Origin: Saprospiraceae bacterium UBA7687
Lineage (GTDB): Bacteria > Bacteroidota > Bacteroidia > Chitinophagales > Saprospiraceae
DNA: 20,357 nucleotides
Assembly: GCA_002482845.1 (NCBI GenBank)
Contig: DLGT01000098.1
Coordinates: forward strand, 1-20,357
Direction of reading: 5' to 3'
In this document: positions 7,682-15,809 of the stretch, piece after piece
Numbering within the stretch: position 1 is the stretch's first letter
How the letters are laid out: every line of letters starts with the position of its first letter
Notes under the pieces: generated by a model
The model's database searches: none
What the model was told of the DNA's origin: nothing
The model's input: the letters and a program-made list of their open reading frames with translations, nothing else
Made by a program: the position numbers and the translations under genes

Positions 7682-10282
7682 ATGAGATTAATTTTATTAT
7701 TATTAACTATACACTTGTTTTCAAGTGTGCGAGCCCAAGTGGTCATCAATGAATATTCTGCATCAAACTTAAAGGAGTTTACAGACGAATTCGGTAAAAC
7801 AGAAGATTGGATTGAACTATACAATACGAGTGATGTCATTGTCAATTTATCTGGTTGGCATCTTTCCGACAAACTTGACAAACCCAAAAAATGGAAATTT
7901 CCAAATGGGACTTTAATTCAACCAAAAAGTTTTCTATTAGTTTGGGCATCATCAAGAGATGTTGTCACAGATGTATACTTACATACAAATTTTAAATTTA
8001 CACAATCTAATAAAGACGAGTTTGTTGTCCTTGCTAATCCTTCTGGTGACATCGTGGAGTCTACCCCATTGATCTTGACACAAGTCCATCACTCTATCGC
8101 TAAATCTCAAGATGGTAGTGCGAATTGGGCAATTTGTACAGAGCCTACACCTAATGATTCCAATGACGAGAAAGAGATGTTTAGTAGCTATACCACAAAA
8201 CCTTCGATCATAACACAACCTGGTTTTTATAAGGATTCTATTGTCGTAACTATAGGGGGCAATATCCTAGAAAGTATCAGATATACGTTAGACGGTTCTT
8301 TGCCAGATATTACTTCCGCCTTATATACTGGACCTATTACCATAAATAAATCAGCTGTTTTAAGCGCGCGAAGTTTCTCCATAAACCAAAGTATTTATCC
8401 AGGTTTTACGGATTTTGCATCTTTTTTCATAAATGAACCAACTAGTACACTCCCTATTATTTCCATAGGTGCAGGCCAGATGGTCATTGATCTCGCTAAT
8501 GGAAATAGAGAAATTGAACCCTTAGGATCATGTGAAGTTTTTGGACTAAATGGAACACGTTTAAGCAAATCATATGGGGAGCTAGATAGACATGGTCAAG
8601 ACAGTTGGGTGAATGATCAAAGGAGTATAGACTGGATCAGTAGGGATGAAATGGGACACGACAATGGATTAAAACAACAGTTGTTTTCCTATAGCGATAG
8701 AGATGAATATCAGAGAATAATACTGCGTGCATCAGGAGATGACAACTATCCTTCCATAGATGATGGAGAACATGAAGGTAGCGCCCATATACGCGATGAA
8801 TACGTTCACACCCTAGTCCAACAATCAGGCATGAAAATGGATGTACGCGCTTTGGAAAGATATTTAGTTTATCTTAATGGCGAATATTGGGGCGTGTATA
8901 CCATCAGAGAGAAACCCGACGACCACGATTATACAGAATTTCAATACAAACAAGATAAATATGATTTACAGTTTTTAAAGACATGGGGGAATACTTGGAT
9001 CGAATATGGAGAAGAAAAAGCATTAACAGATTGGACCAAATTTAAAGATTATGTGCTCAACAATGATGTAAGTAAAGCGGATGTTTATAAAAAGATTACT
9101 GATGAGATGGATGTCTTAAGTTTGATGGATTATATGATTGCCAATCTCACTTGCGTTTCATCCGATTGGCTGAATTACAATACAGGATGGTGGCGTGGGT
9201 TAAACGACAAAGGCAGTCACAAGAAATGGGGCTACATCATGTGGGATAATGACGCTACCTTTGATTATTACATCAATTATAGTGGTGTGCCAGATACTTC
9301 CCCAGATGCAAAAGCTTGTGATATCGATGACATAAGTTTGTTTATGGATGATTTTTTTCCACTTGATACCACTGCCTATTATTTTGAAGGAGATTCCTTT
9401 TTTATTGATGGTGAGTGGATTTATTTCCCTGCAGATACATTGTATGATTACCCAAACCCTGGCAAACATGAAAAAATATTCCTTAAACTTTTGGAAGAAA
9501 ACAATACTTTCAGAAATTTGTATTTTGCAAGATATGCTGACATGTTGAGCACAACCTACAGTTGTGAATCTATGATCACTATCTTGGATAGTCTAATTGC
9601 CATCATTAGACCAGAGATGCCTAGACATATAGCTAGATGGGGAGGAAGTATGAGTGAATGGAATAAAAACATAAAAGATCTACGAGATTTTGTACTATCA
9701 CGTTGCCAAAAAGTAGCCGTAGGACTTATAGATTGTTATGACTTATCAGGTCCTCATAAAGTTACAATCGCGACAGACCCACCTAATTATGGTAGCATAA
9801 AGTTGAATACAAAAACACACGCAAATCTACCTTGGTCAGGTAGTTACTTTGGTAATATGACCAATATTATTGAAGCCATTCCGAATGGTGGAAGGCAATT
9901 CTTATATTGGAGAAGTAAAAATAACCAATCTGTATTTGCAAACCCATCTTCTTTGATTTCTGATTTAGCTATTAATGAAGCGGATACATTGGTGGCAGTT
10001 TTTGAAGGTGCTGTAAACACGACGGATATAAATGGAGTAGCTGTAAATATTTATCCAAATCCCACATCAAGTGTGGTACATATTGAGTTTCAGGATGCTA
10101 TAGAAGATGACTTTATAGTTCAATTGATATCTAATGATGGTAAAATATCAGATTTAGATCCAAGCTTTATCGCTGATGATAAACGCTCAATAGACATTAC
10201 ACATATTCAGCTAGGATCTTACGTATTAAAATTAATGACTAGCAAAGGCATTGCTTTGCAAAAATTAATAATTTTACGATAG
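7682..10282 (+). CDS. Secreted CotH-kinase protein with lamin-tail domain and T9SS tail
   Basis: From the ATG at 7682 the product has 866 residues and a clean signal peptide (ends SSVRAQ). A lamin-tail domain follows at about 20-130 (VVINEYSASN, DWIELYN). A chitobiase C-terminal/FN3-associated module lies near 175-245 (YTLDGSLPD). The CotH kinase domain runs from about 265 to 680, with YWGVY at 402-406 and the metal-binding type motif WDND at 521-524. A bacterial repeat-like module comes next, then a T9SS type A sorting domain from about 789 (NIYPNPTSSVVHIEF). CotH of Bacillus spores phosphorylates coat proteins, so this may be a kinase acting on surface or secreted proteins, which is inference. 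A longer form starting at TTG 7658 is possible but spoils the signal peptide. DUF4956 genes, such as the next one, are often found beside CotH genes. Confidence 0.9.
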   Translation: MRLILLLLTIHLFSSVRAQVVINEYSASNLKEFTDEFGKTEDWIELYNTSDVIVNLSGWHLSDKLDKPKKWKFPNGTLIQPKSFLLVWASSRDVVTDVYLHTNFKFTQSNKDEFVVLANPSGDIVESTPLILTQVHHSIAKSQDGSANWAICTEPTPNDSNDEKEMFSSYTTKPSIITQPGFYKDSIVVTIGGNILESIRYTLDGSLPDITSALYTGPITINKSAVLSARSFSINQSIYPGFTDFASFFINEPTSTLPIISIGAGQMVIDLANGNREIEPLGSCEVFGLNGTRLSKSYGELDRHGQDSWVNDQRSIDWISRDEMGHDNGLKQQLFSYSDRDEYQRIILRASGDDNYPSIDDGEHEGSAHIRDEYVHTLVQQSGMKMDVRALERYLVYLNGEYWGVYTIREKPDDHDYTEFQYKQDKYDLQFLKTWGNTWIEYGEEKALTDWTKFKDYVLNNDVSKADVYKKITDEMDVLSLMDYMIANLTCVSSDWLNYNTGWWRGLNDKGSHKKWGYIMWDNDATFDYYINYSGVPDTSPDAKACDIDDISLFMDDFFPLDTTAYYFEGDSFFIDGEWIYFPADTLYDYPNPGKHEKIFLKLLEENNTFRNLYFARYADMLSTTYSCESMITILDSLIAIIRPEMPRHIARWGGSMSEWNKNIKDLRDFVLSRCQKVAVGLIDCYDLSGPHKVTIATDPPNYGSIKLNTKTHANLPWSGSYFGNMTNIIEAIPNGGRQFLYWRSKNNQSVFANPSSLISDLAINEADTLVAVFEGAVNTTDINGVAVNIYPNPTSSVVHIEFQDAIEDDFIVQLISNDGKISDLDPSFIADDKRSIDITHIQLGSYVLKLMTSKGIALQKLIILR

Positions 10283-10373
10283 TGCTTAACAAAGTCTTAT
10301 TTTCATTTCTTGATCAGAATCTAGGCTACCTTTCGGTTTCCGCCACGATTTAACATAATTTATTCGCACCAGC

Positions 10374-11114
10374 ATGATTTCACATTGGGATTCGCTTTTT
10401 ATGTCCAAAGATGGTACATCCATTTATCTTGTACTGATTACTATGGTCATCACGATCATATTATCTATTATTTTGGTATTTACATATGATAAAACTACCT
10501 CGCCAGCTAGTAGATCATTTAGTTTTATACAATCTATGCTTTTGATGTCGACTGTAGCAGCTATGATCATGCAGTCTATAGGAGATAGCCTAGCACTTAG
10601 TTTCGGTATTTTCGGCGCATTGGCCATCATTAGGTTTCGATCTAATGTATCAGACCTCCGTGATATATCATTTATCTTTGCGAGTATGGCCATAGGCATA
10701 TCCTGTGGTGTACAGTCATTCGCTATAGCCGTCATAGGAACTCTTATATTTTGTATTTTGGTTTTCCTTTTATCTATAAGCCCATTTGATCCTAGACATA
10801 ATCTTAAAGGTAGTATCCGTATAGAATTTAAAGGGCCATTGGTGTCATTTGATGATGTCGAATTAATACTTAAAAAGCATTGTCATTACATTAATTTATC
10901 ACGTTTTCGATTGAGTACCAATACCAATGAAAATTCCATAATAAGCGTAGATAAAACCATAGAAGATACAGAAGTCAATGAATATGAATATACTTTCAAA
11001 ATCAAAGATATAAAACTAGCCCCATTAATGAGAGATGATTTAGCAGCTATCGAAGGTGTAAAAATCAACAGAATGTTGTTTGAAGATAAAGTTAACATAT
11101 CAAACTCTTACTAG
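10374..11114 (+). CDS. DUF4956 family inner-membrane protein
   Basis: The 246-residue product has about four membrane helices in the first 140 residues: near 18-37, 53-67, 72-86 and 103-137, the last stretch probably holding two. It carries the family hallmark SFGIFGALAIIRFRSN followed by LRDISFIFASMAIGI. The last 100 residues are soluble and contain an alternating beta/alpha pattern. The molecular function of DUF4956 is not established. In many bacteria it sits next to CotH kinases and VTC-type polyphosphate polymerases; no VTC gene is visible here. The gene is 91 bases after the CotH gene and only 2 bases before the HlyD-like gene, so it is probably co-translated with an envelope-spanning adaptor. 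It could be the inner-membrane part of that complex. Confidence 0.85.
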   Translation: MISHWDSLFMSKDGTSIYLVLITMVITIILSIILVFTYDKTTSPASRSFSFIQSMLLMSTVAAMIMQSIGDSLALSFGIFGALAIIRFRSNVSDLRDISFIFASMAIGISCGVQSFAIAVIGTLIFCILVFLLSISPFDPRHNLKGSIRIEFKGPLVSFDDVELILKKHCHYINLSRFRLSTNTNENSIISVDKTIEDTEVNEYEYTFKIKDIKLAPLMRDDLAAIEGVKINRMLFEDKVNISNSY

Positions 11115-11116
11115 AC

Positions 11117-12109
11117 ATGAGAAAATGGAATATTTTTTATTTTGCGGTGTTGCCTTTATTGATGTTTTTTCTTTACAAGCTAAACCAATTAGTGTCCCTA
11201 AGTCATACGGAATTTTATGGTGAAGCAGAAGCAAAACAAATTGAAATAAATATCAACCAAGACATCTTGGTCACTCAGATTTTGATAGAACGTGGCGTCA
11301 AGGTAAAAAAGGGGGATTTACTAATGAAAGTCCAAAATATGGAAGTCGAAGAAAACATCCAACAAGTAAATATTGGTTTAGACGGTTTAGATGCTGAAAA
11401 AGTACTTGAAAAATCAGAGATTGAAGCCAAAATCCTTGAGTTAATTCAAAAAAAGCAAACCGAATTGGCAACTTTGGAAACCAAATATAATACAGCCAAA
11501 TCGGAAGCTGAATTTTATAAAGAATTAGCAGGTATCAAGGAAAATGACAAGACGACATCACATCCGAGTTATGCCCTATTGAATGCTTTAGAAGCTGAAA
11601 TGCGCAAAATTTCAGATGATTATGATAGACAAATCTCTCATTACAAAAGATCTATTACGACAGTAGATAATGCCAATTGGAAATATGACCAACTCAATCA
11701 AAAGAAAAGCTTCCTACTTAACAGCAAAAAATATTTCGATATCGTAGCGCCCCATGATGGTATTATTGGCAACATTAATGTGAAAGAAGGTGAACATATT
11801 AAAGCACATGTCAGTCTAGTTTCTTTTATGGAGACACATCCCACCTTTGTTAAGGCATACATCCAAGAAAAACACAAAGTGAGACTGTCTTTAGGTGATA
11901 CGGTATTAGTTAAATCTGTGTATAATGGAGAGAAAGAAGTAAAAGGCATCATTTCAGCAGTAGGCCATAGAGTGATAGAAATACCTGAAAAATTTCTCAA
12001 AATCCCAAGTATGAAACTATACGGCATTGAAGTTTTCATCAAAATGAGTGAGAACGATTTTTTCCAAAATCAAATTGTAACGGTCAATCCATGGTCATCT
12101 CAAAAATAA
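11117..12109 (+). CDS. HlyD-like periplasmic adaptor (membrane fusion protein)
   Basis: The 330-residue product has one N-terminal membrane helix (about 7-24) and then the split layout of a membrane fusion protein. The first half of a lipoyl/barrel-sandwich domain is at about 45-80 (ERGVKVKKGDLLMKVQN). A coiled-coil hairpin rich in E, K and Q covers about 80-200. The second half of the lipoyl domain is at 207-238 (FDIVAPHDGIIGNINVKEGE), and a beta-barrel region follows. Such proteins link an inner-membrane transporter to a TolC-type channel. Here the upstream neighbour (2 bases away) is a DUF4956 protein and the downstream one, overlapping by 19 bases, is TolC-like. No ABC, RND or MFS pump is encoded nearby. 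Confidence 0.87.
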   Translation: MRKWNIFYFAVLPLLMFFLYKLNQLVSLSHTEFYGEAEAKQIEININQDILVTQILIERGVKVKKGDLLMKVQNMEVEENIQQVNIGLDGLDAEKVLEKSEIEAKILELIQKKQTELATLETKYNTAKSEAEFYKELAGIKENDKTTSHPSYALLNALEAEMRKISDDYDRQISHYKRSITTVDNANWKYDQLNQKKSFLLNSKKYFDIVAPHDGIIGNINVKEGEHIKAHVSLVSFMETHPTFVKAYIQEKHKVRLSLGDTVLVKSVYNGEKEVKGIISAVGHRVIEIPEKFLKIPSMKLYGIEVFIKMSENDFFQNQIVTVNPWSSQK

Positions 12110-13314
12110 AACTATTATTTTTATCTGTCTTTATATTTATCTGTGTAGGTGTAAACTTATCGCAAACTACAATAGGACAATTATTGACATCAGAACAAAA
12201 TGGATCTTATGACATGGTATCAAAAAACTATACTGATATCACACAATCATTTCCAAATAGATGGAATTGGGTAGATAAGTTTGATATAAGAACTGAATAT
12301 GACAGATTACAAAGTGGTCGACAACAGTTTCTTTTAAGAACCAACTTTAATAGTTTTTTTAGAAAAAAACACGAAAAAACAAAGTTTAATGCCATTACTT
12401 CCAAAAAAATGGCTGATATCAATTTACTAAAATATGAATATTTGTATGAAAAGTATACTCGTATTATATCATTACTTAAGAAACAAGTTGACACCCAAAT
12501 AAAATCTACCCAAATCCAATTATTTAAATCAGTGGATAGCTTATATTATAAACAAATGTCAGCAGGTGAAAAAATCGATTTGGCAGATTACATCAAAAAT
12601 CGAGAAAAAGTGACAACTTTGGAAAAAGAGAATTTAGAATCCAAACTTTTTATCCAAGATGAACTCAATCGTTTTAAAGTCAGCGCATCGGACAGTGTTA
12701 TTATTCGAAATCTTATCAGTGCCAAAAATATGAGTAATACTGTGGCTAATCTTATAATCAATGAAATAGACCATCCTGAAATCAGTCGAGAGAATTTTGA
12801 TATCAACTTATATAACAGCGAGTTACAAATAGAAAAAGCAAAAAACAATAAAATTCTAGATTTTACTCAGCTAGAGTACACAAGAAGAAGTGATTTATTA
12901 TTAGAAAATAGATTTTCTATAGGTGTAGGATTAAGTATTCCTTGGTATGGTTCATCTAGTTACCGATATCAGTCTATACTTTACAAACAAGCAGATGCAA
13001 AATTTGAACATCAATTAACGAAGTTGGAACTTAACAGAAAACTAGAAGACAAACGCGCTGAATTCAAAAAGAATTACCAAACATACCTTTTGTACAGCAA
13101 TCAAAATGAATTGACAAGTTGGGCAGACATGAAGTCTAAAATAGAAAAATCAGGTAGACTAGATCCAATAGAAATATTACTCATCAAACAGTATGAAATT
13201 GATAACAAAGAGAAAATTCACGATCTGTACTACACCCTACTCTATCTTTACATAGAATCCATATACCTATCTGGAAAACTAAGTTCCGACTTCAATATTC
13301 TTGAGCAAAATTAA
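12091..13314 (+). CDS. TolC-like outer-membrane channel protein
   Basis: The 407-residue product has a signal peptide (ends GVNLSQ) and long helical stretches rich in K, E, N and L (about 95-190 and 300-400). A short strand-rich segment, FSIGVGLSIPWYG, lies near 275-287 and is typical of the beta-barrel strand in outer-membrane efflux proteins. The order fits a TolC-type channel of about the usual size or slightly short. It begins within the last 19 bases of the HlyD-like gene, indicating translational coupling. It should form the outer-membrane exit of the putative DUF4956/HlyD complex. The sequence is divergent, so the family call rests on overall pattern and context. Confidence 0.72.
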   Translation: MVISKIKLLFLSVFIFICVGVNLSQTTIGQLLTSEQNGSYDMVSKNYTDITQSFPNRWNWVDKFDIRTEYDRLQSGRQQFLLRTNFNSFFRKKHEKTKFNAITSKKMADINLLKYEYLYEKYTRIISLLKKQVDTQIKSTQIQLFKSVDSLYYKQMSAGEKIDLADYIKNREKVTTLEKENLESKLFIQDELNRFKVSASDSVIIRNLISAKNMSNTVANLIINEIDHPEISRENFDINLYNSELQIEKAKNNKILDFTQLEYTRRSDLLLENRFSIGVGLSIPWYGSSSYRYQSILYKQADAKFEHQLTKLELNRKLEDKRAEFKKNYQTYLLYSNQNELTSWADMKSKIEKSGRLDPIEILLIKQYEIDNKEKIHDLYYTLLYLYIESIYLSGKLSSDFNILEQN

Positions 13315-13589
13315 TCATTTGCAAAACTTTTGACCAATACACTGAGTGCATCGAAAACTTATGAACAAAACATCATATAAATTTCCAATCAGTATGAGAA
13401 GCTTTTGGAGTCACATCAACTAATTTATTCCAGATTAATGAGTTAGAAAATAGCAGAAGGTAGTTGTTAATTAATAAAAATTCAATTTTGGCACCATCCA
13501 TTTGTAAGTTGTCAACTACATTTTTTTGATATTCAGCTTGATTTATTTTACATTTCTTTGCGTTCTTAACAAAGTATTCACTTTTTCAT
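13311..13589 (-). pseudogene. Decayed small gene, about 92 codons, with several frameshifts
   Basis: This gap between the TolC-like and LolA-like genes looks empty, but on the minus strand one frame is open for 70 codons (13585 down to 13376). It reads like protein, for example KNAKKCKINQAEYQKNVVDN and LIWNKLVDVTPKASHTDWKF. It has no proper start. However, an ATG at 13589-13587 is followed by five A bases, and removing one A joins it in frame (MKSEYFVKN). After the TGA at 13375-13373, another frame gives VFDALSVLVKSFAND and stops at a TAA (13313-13311) that overlaps the TolC-like stop. A gene of about 92 codons with roughly three indels explains all this. The family was not recognised. Chance open frames remain possible. 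Confidence 0.45.
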
Positions 13590-13634
13590 CGTAACTATTT
13601 AGGTTCAATATTTGTCTAGTATAAAAATATAAAT

Positions 13635-14312
13635 ATGAATAAGTGGTATTTTTCATTAATATTGGTTTTAAGCAGCCTGGTCATTTCAGCCCAAAGTCAG
13701 TACAATAGCAAAAAAGATAGCGACCCACAAGCCAAAATATTGTTGGACAAACTTAAAAAACAATATGAATCTTACAAAACCATGGAAGTGAAGTTTGAAA
13801 TGGAATTAGAACTTCCTGGTCAAGGTAAAGAAATCCAAAAAGGTACAGTAATCCAAGATGGAAATAAGTATCAGGTAAAAATGAATGATCAAGAAATTTT
13901 TGCGGACGGAAAAACGGTATGGATTTACCTAAAAAAGAATAAAGAAGTACAAATTACAGATATGGATCTTTCAGAAAGTGCTGATATGATGTCTCCAAAA
14001 CAAATGATGAGACTTTACGAAAAAGGTGATTTTGCATATACAATTATAGAAGAAAGAAAAGTTGGAAATCAGCAACTCGTTGATATTGAATTCAAACCAT
14101 TATCCAAAAAATCTGAATACACAAAAATGCGTCTAACTATTGACAAGAAAGCAAATAAAATGATATCTTTACGTGTCTTTTCTAGAGATGGGTCTAGATA
14201 TACACTAAAAGTAAGTGATATTACAGCTAATAAAAGATATGAACCTGGAATTTTTGCATTTAACCCAAAAGCAGTACCAGGCGTTCATATTGAAGATCTG
14301 AGGATGGATTAA
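13635..14312 (+). CDS. LolA-like outer-membrane lipoprotein carrier
   Basis: The 225-residue product has a signal peptide (ends VISAQS) and a LolA-like half-barrel: an N-terminal helix (DPQAKILLDKLKKQYESYKT) and then a run of beta strands. These include the strands around MEVKFEMELELPGQ, ADGKTVWIYLKKNKEVQI and the helix SPKQMMRLYEKGDF. LolA collects lipoproteins from the inner membrane and carries them through the periplasm to the outer membrane. The length is close to that of Bacteroidota LolA proteins. The gene appears to be alone, with a strong terminator 34 bases after its stop. A one-mismatch -7 box (AATATTTG, 13607-13614) lies just upstream. Confidence 0.83.
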   Translation: MNKWYFSLILVLSSLVISAQSQYNSKKDSDPQAKILLDKLKKQYESYKTMEVKFEMELELPGQGKEIQKGTVIQDGNKYQVKMNDQEIFADGKTVWIYLKKNKEVQITDMDLSESADMMSPKQMMRLYEKGDFAYTIIEERKVGNQQLVDIEFKPLSKKSEYTKMRLTIDKKANKMISLRVFSRDGSRYTLKVSDITANKRYEPGIFAFNPKAVPGVHIEDLRMD

Positions 14313-14345
14313 TAGAACCAGTTCAGTTTACTCAGTTTACCAACC

Positions 14346-14383
14346 AGCGATTCTTGGTTTCAACCTCCAGGAATCGCTTTTTT
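14346..14383 (+). terminator. Rho-independent terminator after the LolA-like gene
   Basis: AGCGATTC (14346-14353) pairs perfectly with GAATCGCT (14371-14378) around a 17-base loop, with a T-rich tail to 14383. The loop itself contains short complementary parts (GGTT/AACC) that could extend the stem. It separates the LolA-like gene from truC. Confidence 0.85.
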
Positions 14384-14401
14384 ATTTATAAGACCACATA
14401 T

Positions 14402-15100
14402 ATGCAAGTACTATTCGAAGACGATGACATCATCGCAATCAACAAACCCAATGGAATGTTTGTCCATAGGACAGCACTGGACCCGCTCGCTACAGAGTTT
14501 GTCATCCAAATTGTGAGGGATATGATCGGTCATTGGGTATATCCTGTGCATCGATTGGATAGAAAAACATCCGGTGTACTTATACTTGCCAAAAATCAAG
14601 AAATACAATCCATTCTAAATGAATATTTTCGAGACAGAGAAGTCGATAAAGTATATTATGCCATTGCACGCGGTTACACAGAGGACGAAGGTAGTATAGA
14701 TTATGCTATCGAAAACGATCGTGGGAAAGTACAAGAAGCCTTGACCCACTACAAAACCATAGAAAGAGCAGAAATCAACATCTCATCAGGAAAATTTCCA
14801 ACTTCAAGGTACTCATTGGTTGAAGTAAAACCTGAAACAGGGAGACAGCACCAAATCAGGAAACATTTATCACATATTTTTCACCCTATTGTGGGAGATA
14901 GACCTCATGGGTGTAATAAACAAAATAGATTTTTTCTAGAGCACTTTAATATGGGAAGTATGATGCTACATGCGGCATCTATATCATTTGAACATCCTGT
15001 AAGTAAAGAAATTACAAAAGTTGATGCTCCAATATTCGGAGAATTTGAGCGTATGATTAACGAACTGGGTTTTCAGTCATTTTCTAGTGGAAAAATTTAG
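14402..15100 (+). CDS. truC: tRNA pseudouridine synthase TruC
   Basis: The 232-residue product (from ATG 14402) belongs to the RluA/RsuA pseudouridine synthase group. The catalytic HRLDRKTSGVLILA motif has D53. Other hallmarks are the N-terminal INKPNGMFVHR and the late ETGRQHQIRKHLSHIFHPIVGD segment. The opening NKPxGxxVHR, TGR-HQ-R-HL and PIxGDxxHG-QNR elements match E. coli TruC more closely than RluA or RluC. TruC converts uridine 65 of some tRNAs to pseudouridine. An in-frame TTG at 14354 would add 16 residues, but it lies in the loop of the upstream terminator and the added residues do not fit the family. The ATG at 14402 is therefore the start. The gene converges on the minus-strand gene at 15267. 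Confidence 0.9.
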   Translation: MQVLFEDDDIIAINKPNGMFVHRTALDPLATEFVIQIVRDMIGHWVYPVHRLDRKTSGVLILAKNQEIQSILNEYFRDREVDKVYYAIARGYTEDEGSIDYAIENDRGKVQEALTHYKTIERAEINISSGKFPTSRYSLVEVKPETGRQHQIRKHLSHIFHPIVGDRPHGCNKQNRFFLEHFNMGSMMLHAASISFEHPVSKEITKVDAPIFGEFERMINELGFQSFSSGKI

Positions 15101-15206
15101 CGGAATTGAATGAAAAGTAGCATTAAGCTAAATAAAGTATTTTAAAAAATGCAATTGGAATAAACATGCAGATAAAATTAGGATACATTTTCATTTAGGG
15201 ATTCAA

Positions 15207-15234
15207 AAGTCCTTCTTTTTTAAGAGAAGGATTT
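15207..15234. terminator. Hairpin between convergent genes
   Basis: A 10-pair stem (15207-15216 with 15225-15234, one G-U pair) closes an 8-base loop. It lies 33 bases past the end of the minus-strand gene and 107 bases past truC. On the minus strand it is followed by a short T run (ACTTTTG), so it would mainly stop minus-strand transcripts. There is no T run on the plus side. Confidence 0.45.
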
Positions 15235-15266
15235 AGGATGAGTAAATTTAAATTATGAGTCATACT

Positions 15267-15731
15267 TCACTTGATAGACAAAATCTCTACATCTACGAGA
15301 CTGTACATCCAGTCATCCACATTCGTACCATTCAAGATAAACTTGCCCGTTACTGTGGCATTTGCATCCATTTTTAACTTTCCTGGATCCCCTTTGAAGG
15401 TTAACCCTATGACCGTTTCTGGGCCCGCTTTCCCACAAAAAAAACAAGCTGCGTATGTATTTTTGCTCAATGCCCAAGTTTCTTTATCTACAGGAACGAG
15501 GTATCCACGTATAACAACTTGTTTATTAGCCAATTTTTTGATGGGTTTTGAGAATTCTGGCAAATATACAGTTCCATATTCTTTATGTTCTTTTTCCTTG
15601 TACTCTAGATCATTGAGAATGAGCCAAGTAACGGTATCTTTTGTAGGTGCAACTGGTAAAATAACTAAATTTGCTGCATTCAAATGTTGAAAACCAGCCA
15701 AAAAAGATATAAAAAGTACAAAAATCTTCAT
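15267..15731 (-). CDS. Exported small protein with Cys-x-x-Cys motif
   Basis: The 154-residue product has a signal peptide (ends HLNAA). The mature part is beta-rich, with LANKQVVIRGYLVPVD followed by TYAACFFCGKAGPETVIGL (C96 and C99) and a final strand region containing ATVTGKFILNG. The combination of a strand ending in GYLVPVD and a later cysteine/glycine-rich segment recalls DUF3299-type exported proteins with an OB-like fold, but I cannot confirm membership. The two cysteines could bind a metal or be redox active in the periplasm. It lies 78 bases downstream of the PyrR-like gene on the same strand and may be transcribed with it. Confidence 0.72.
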   Translation of the reverse strand: MKIFVLFISFLAGFQHLNAANLVILPVAPTKDTVTWLILNDLEYKEKEHKEYGTVYLPEFSKPIKKLANKQVVIRGYLVPVDKETWALSKNTYAACFFCGKAGPETVIGLTFKGDPGKLKMDANATVTGKFILNGTNVDDWMYSLVDVEILSIK

Positions 15732-15809
15732 CCTTTAATTTTAATATATAAATTATCGTACTATAAATACGTAATTGACAGTGCTTTTGTTTTACCTGAA
15801 ATGTTATAG

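Noticed and set aside
9348..9548. 66-codon plus-strand frame inside the CotH gene
   Set aside because: A shadow frame within a well-supported coding region, with no independent signals.
13460..13528. 7-bp inverted repeat (GTAGTTG/CAACTAC) followed by seven T bases
   Set aside because: The loop is 46 bases long and the stem short, and the sequence lies inside the decayed minus-strand gene, so it is probably chance rather than a terminator.
13607..13614. AATATTTG as promoter for the LolA-like gene
   Set aside because: One mismatch to TAnnTTTG and no clear upstream box; mentioned only in the gene entry.
15271..15690. 139-codon plus-strand open frame
   Set aside because: It lies antisense within the minus-strand gene at 15267-15731, which has a signal peptide and a conserved-looking cysteine motif. 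The plus-strand product has no such pattern and no good context.
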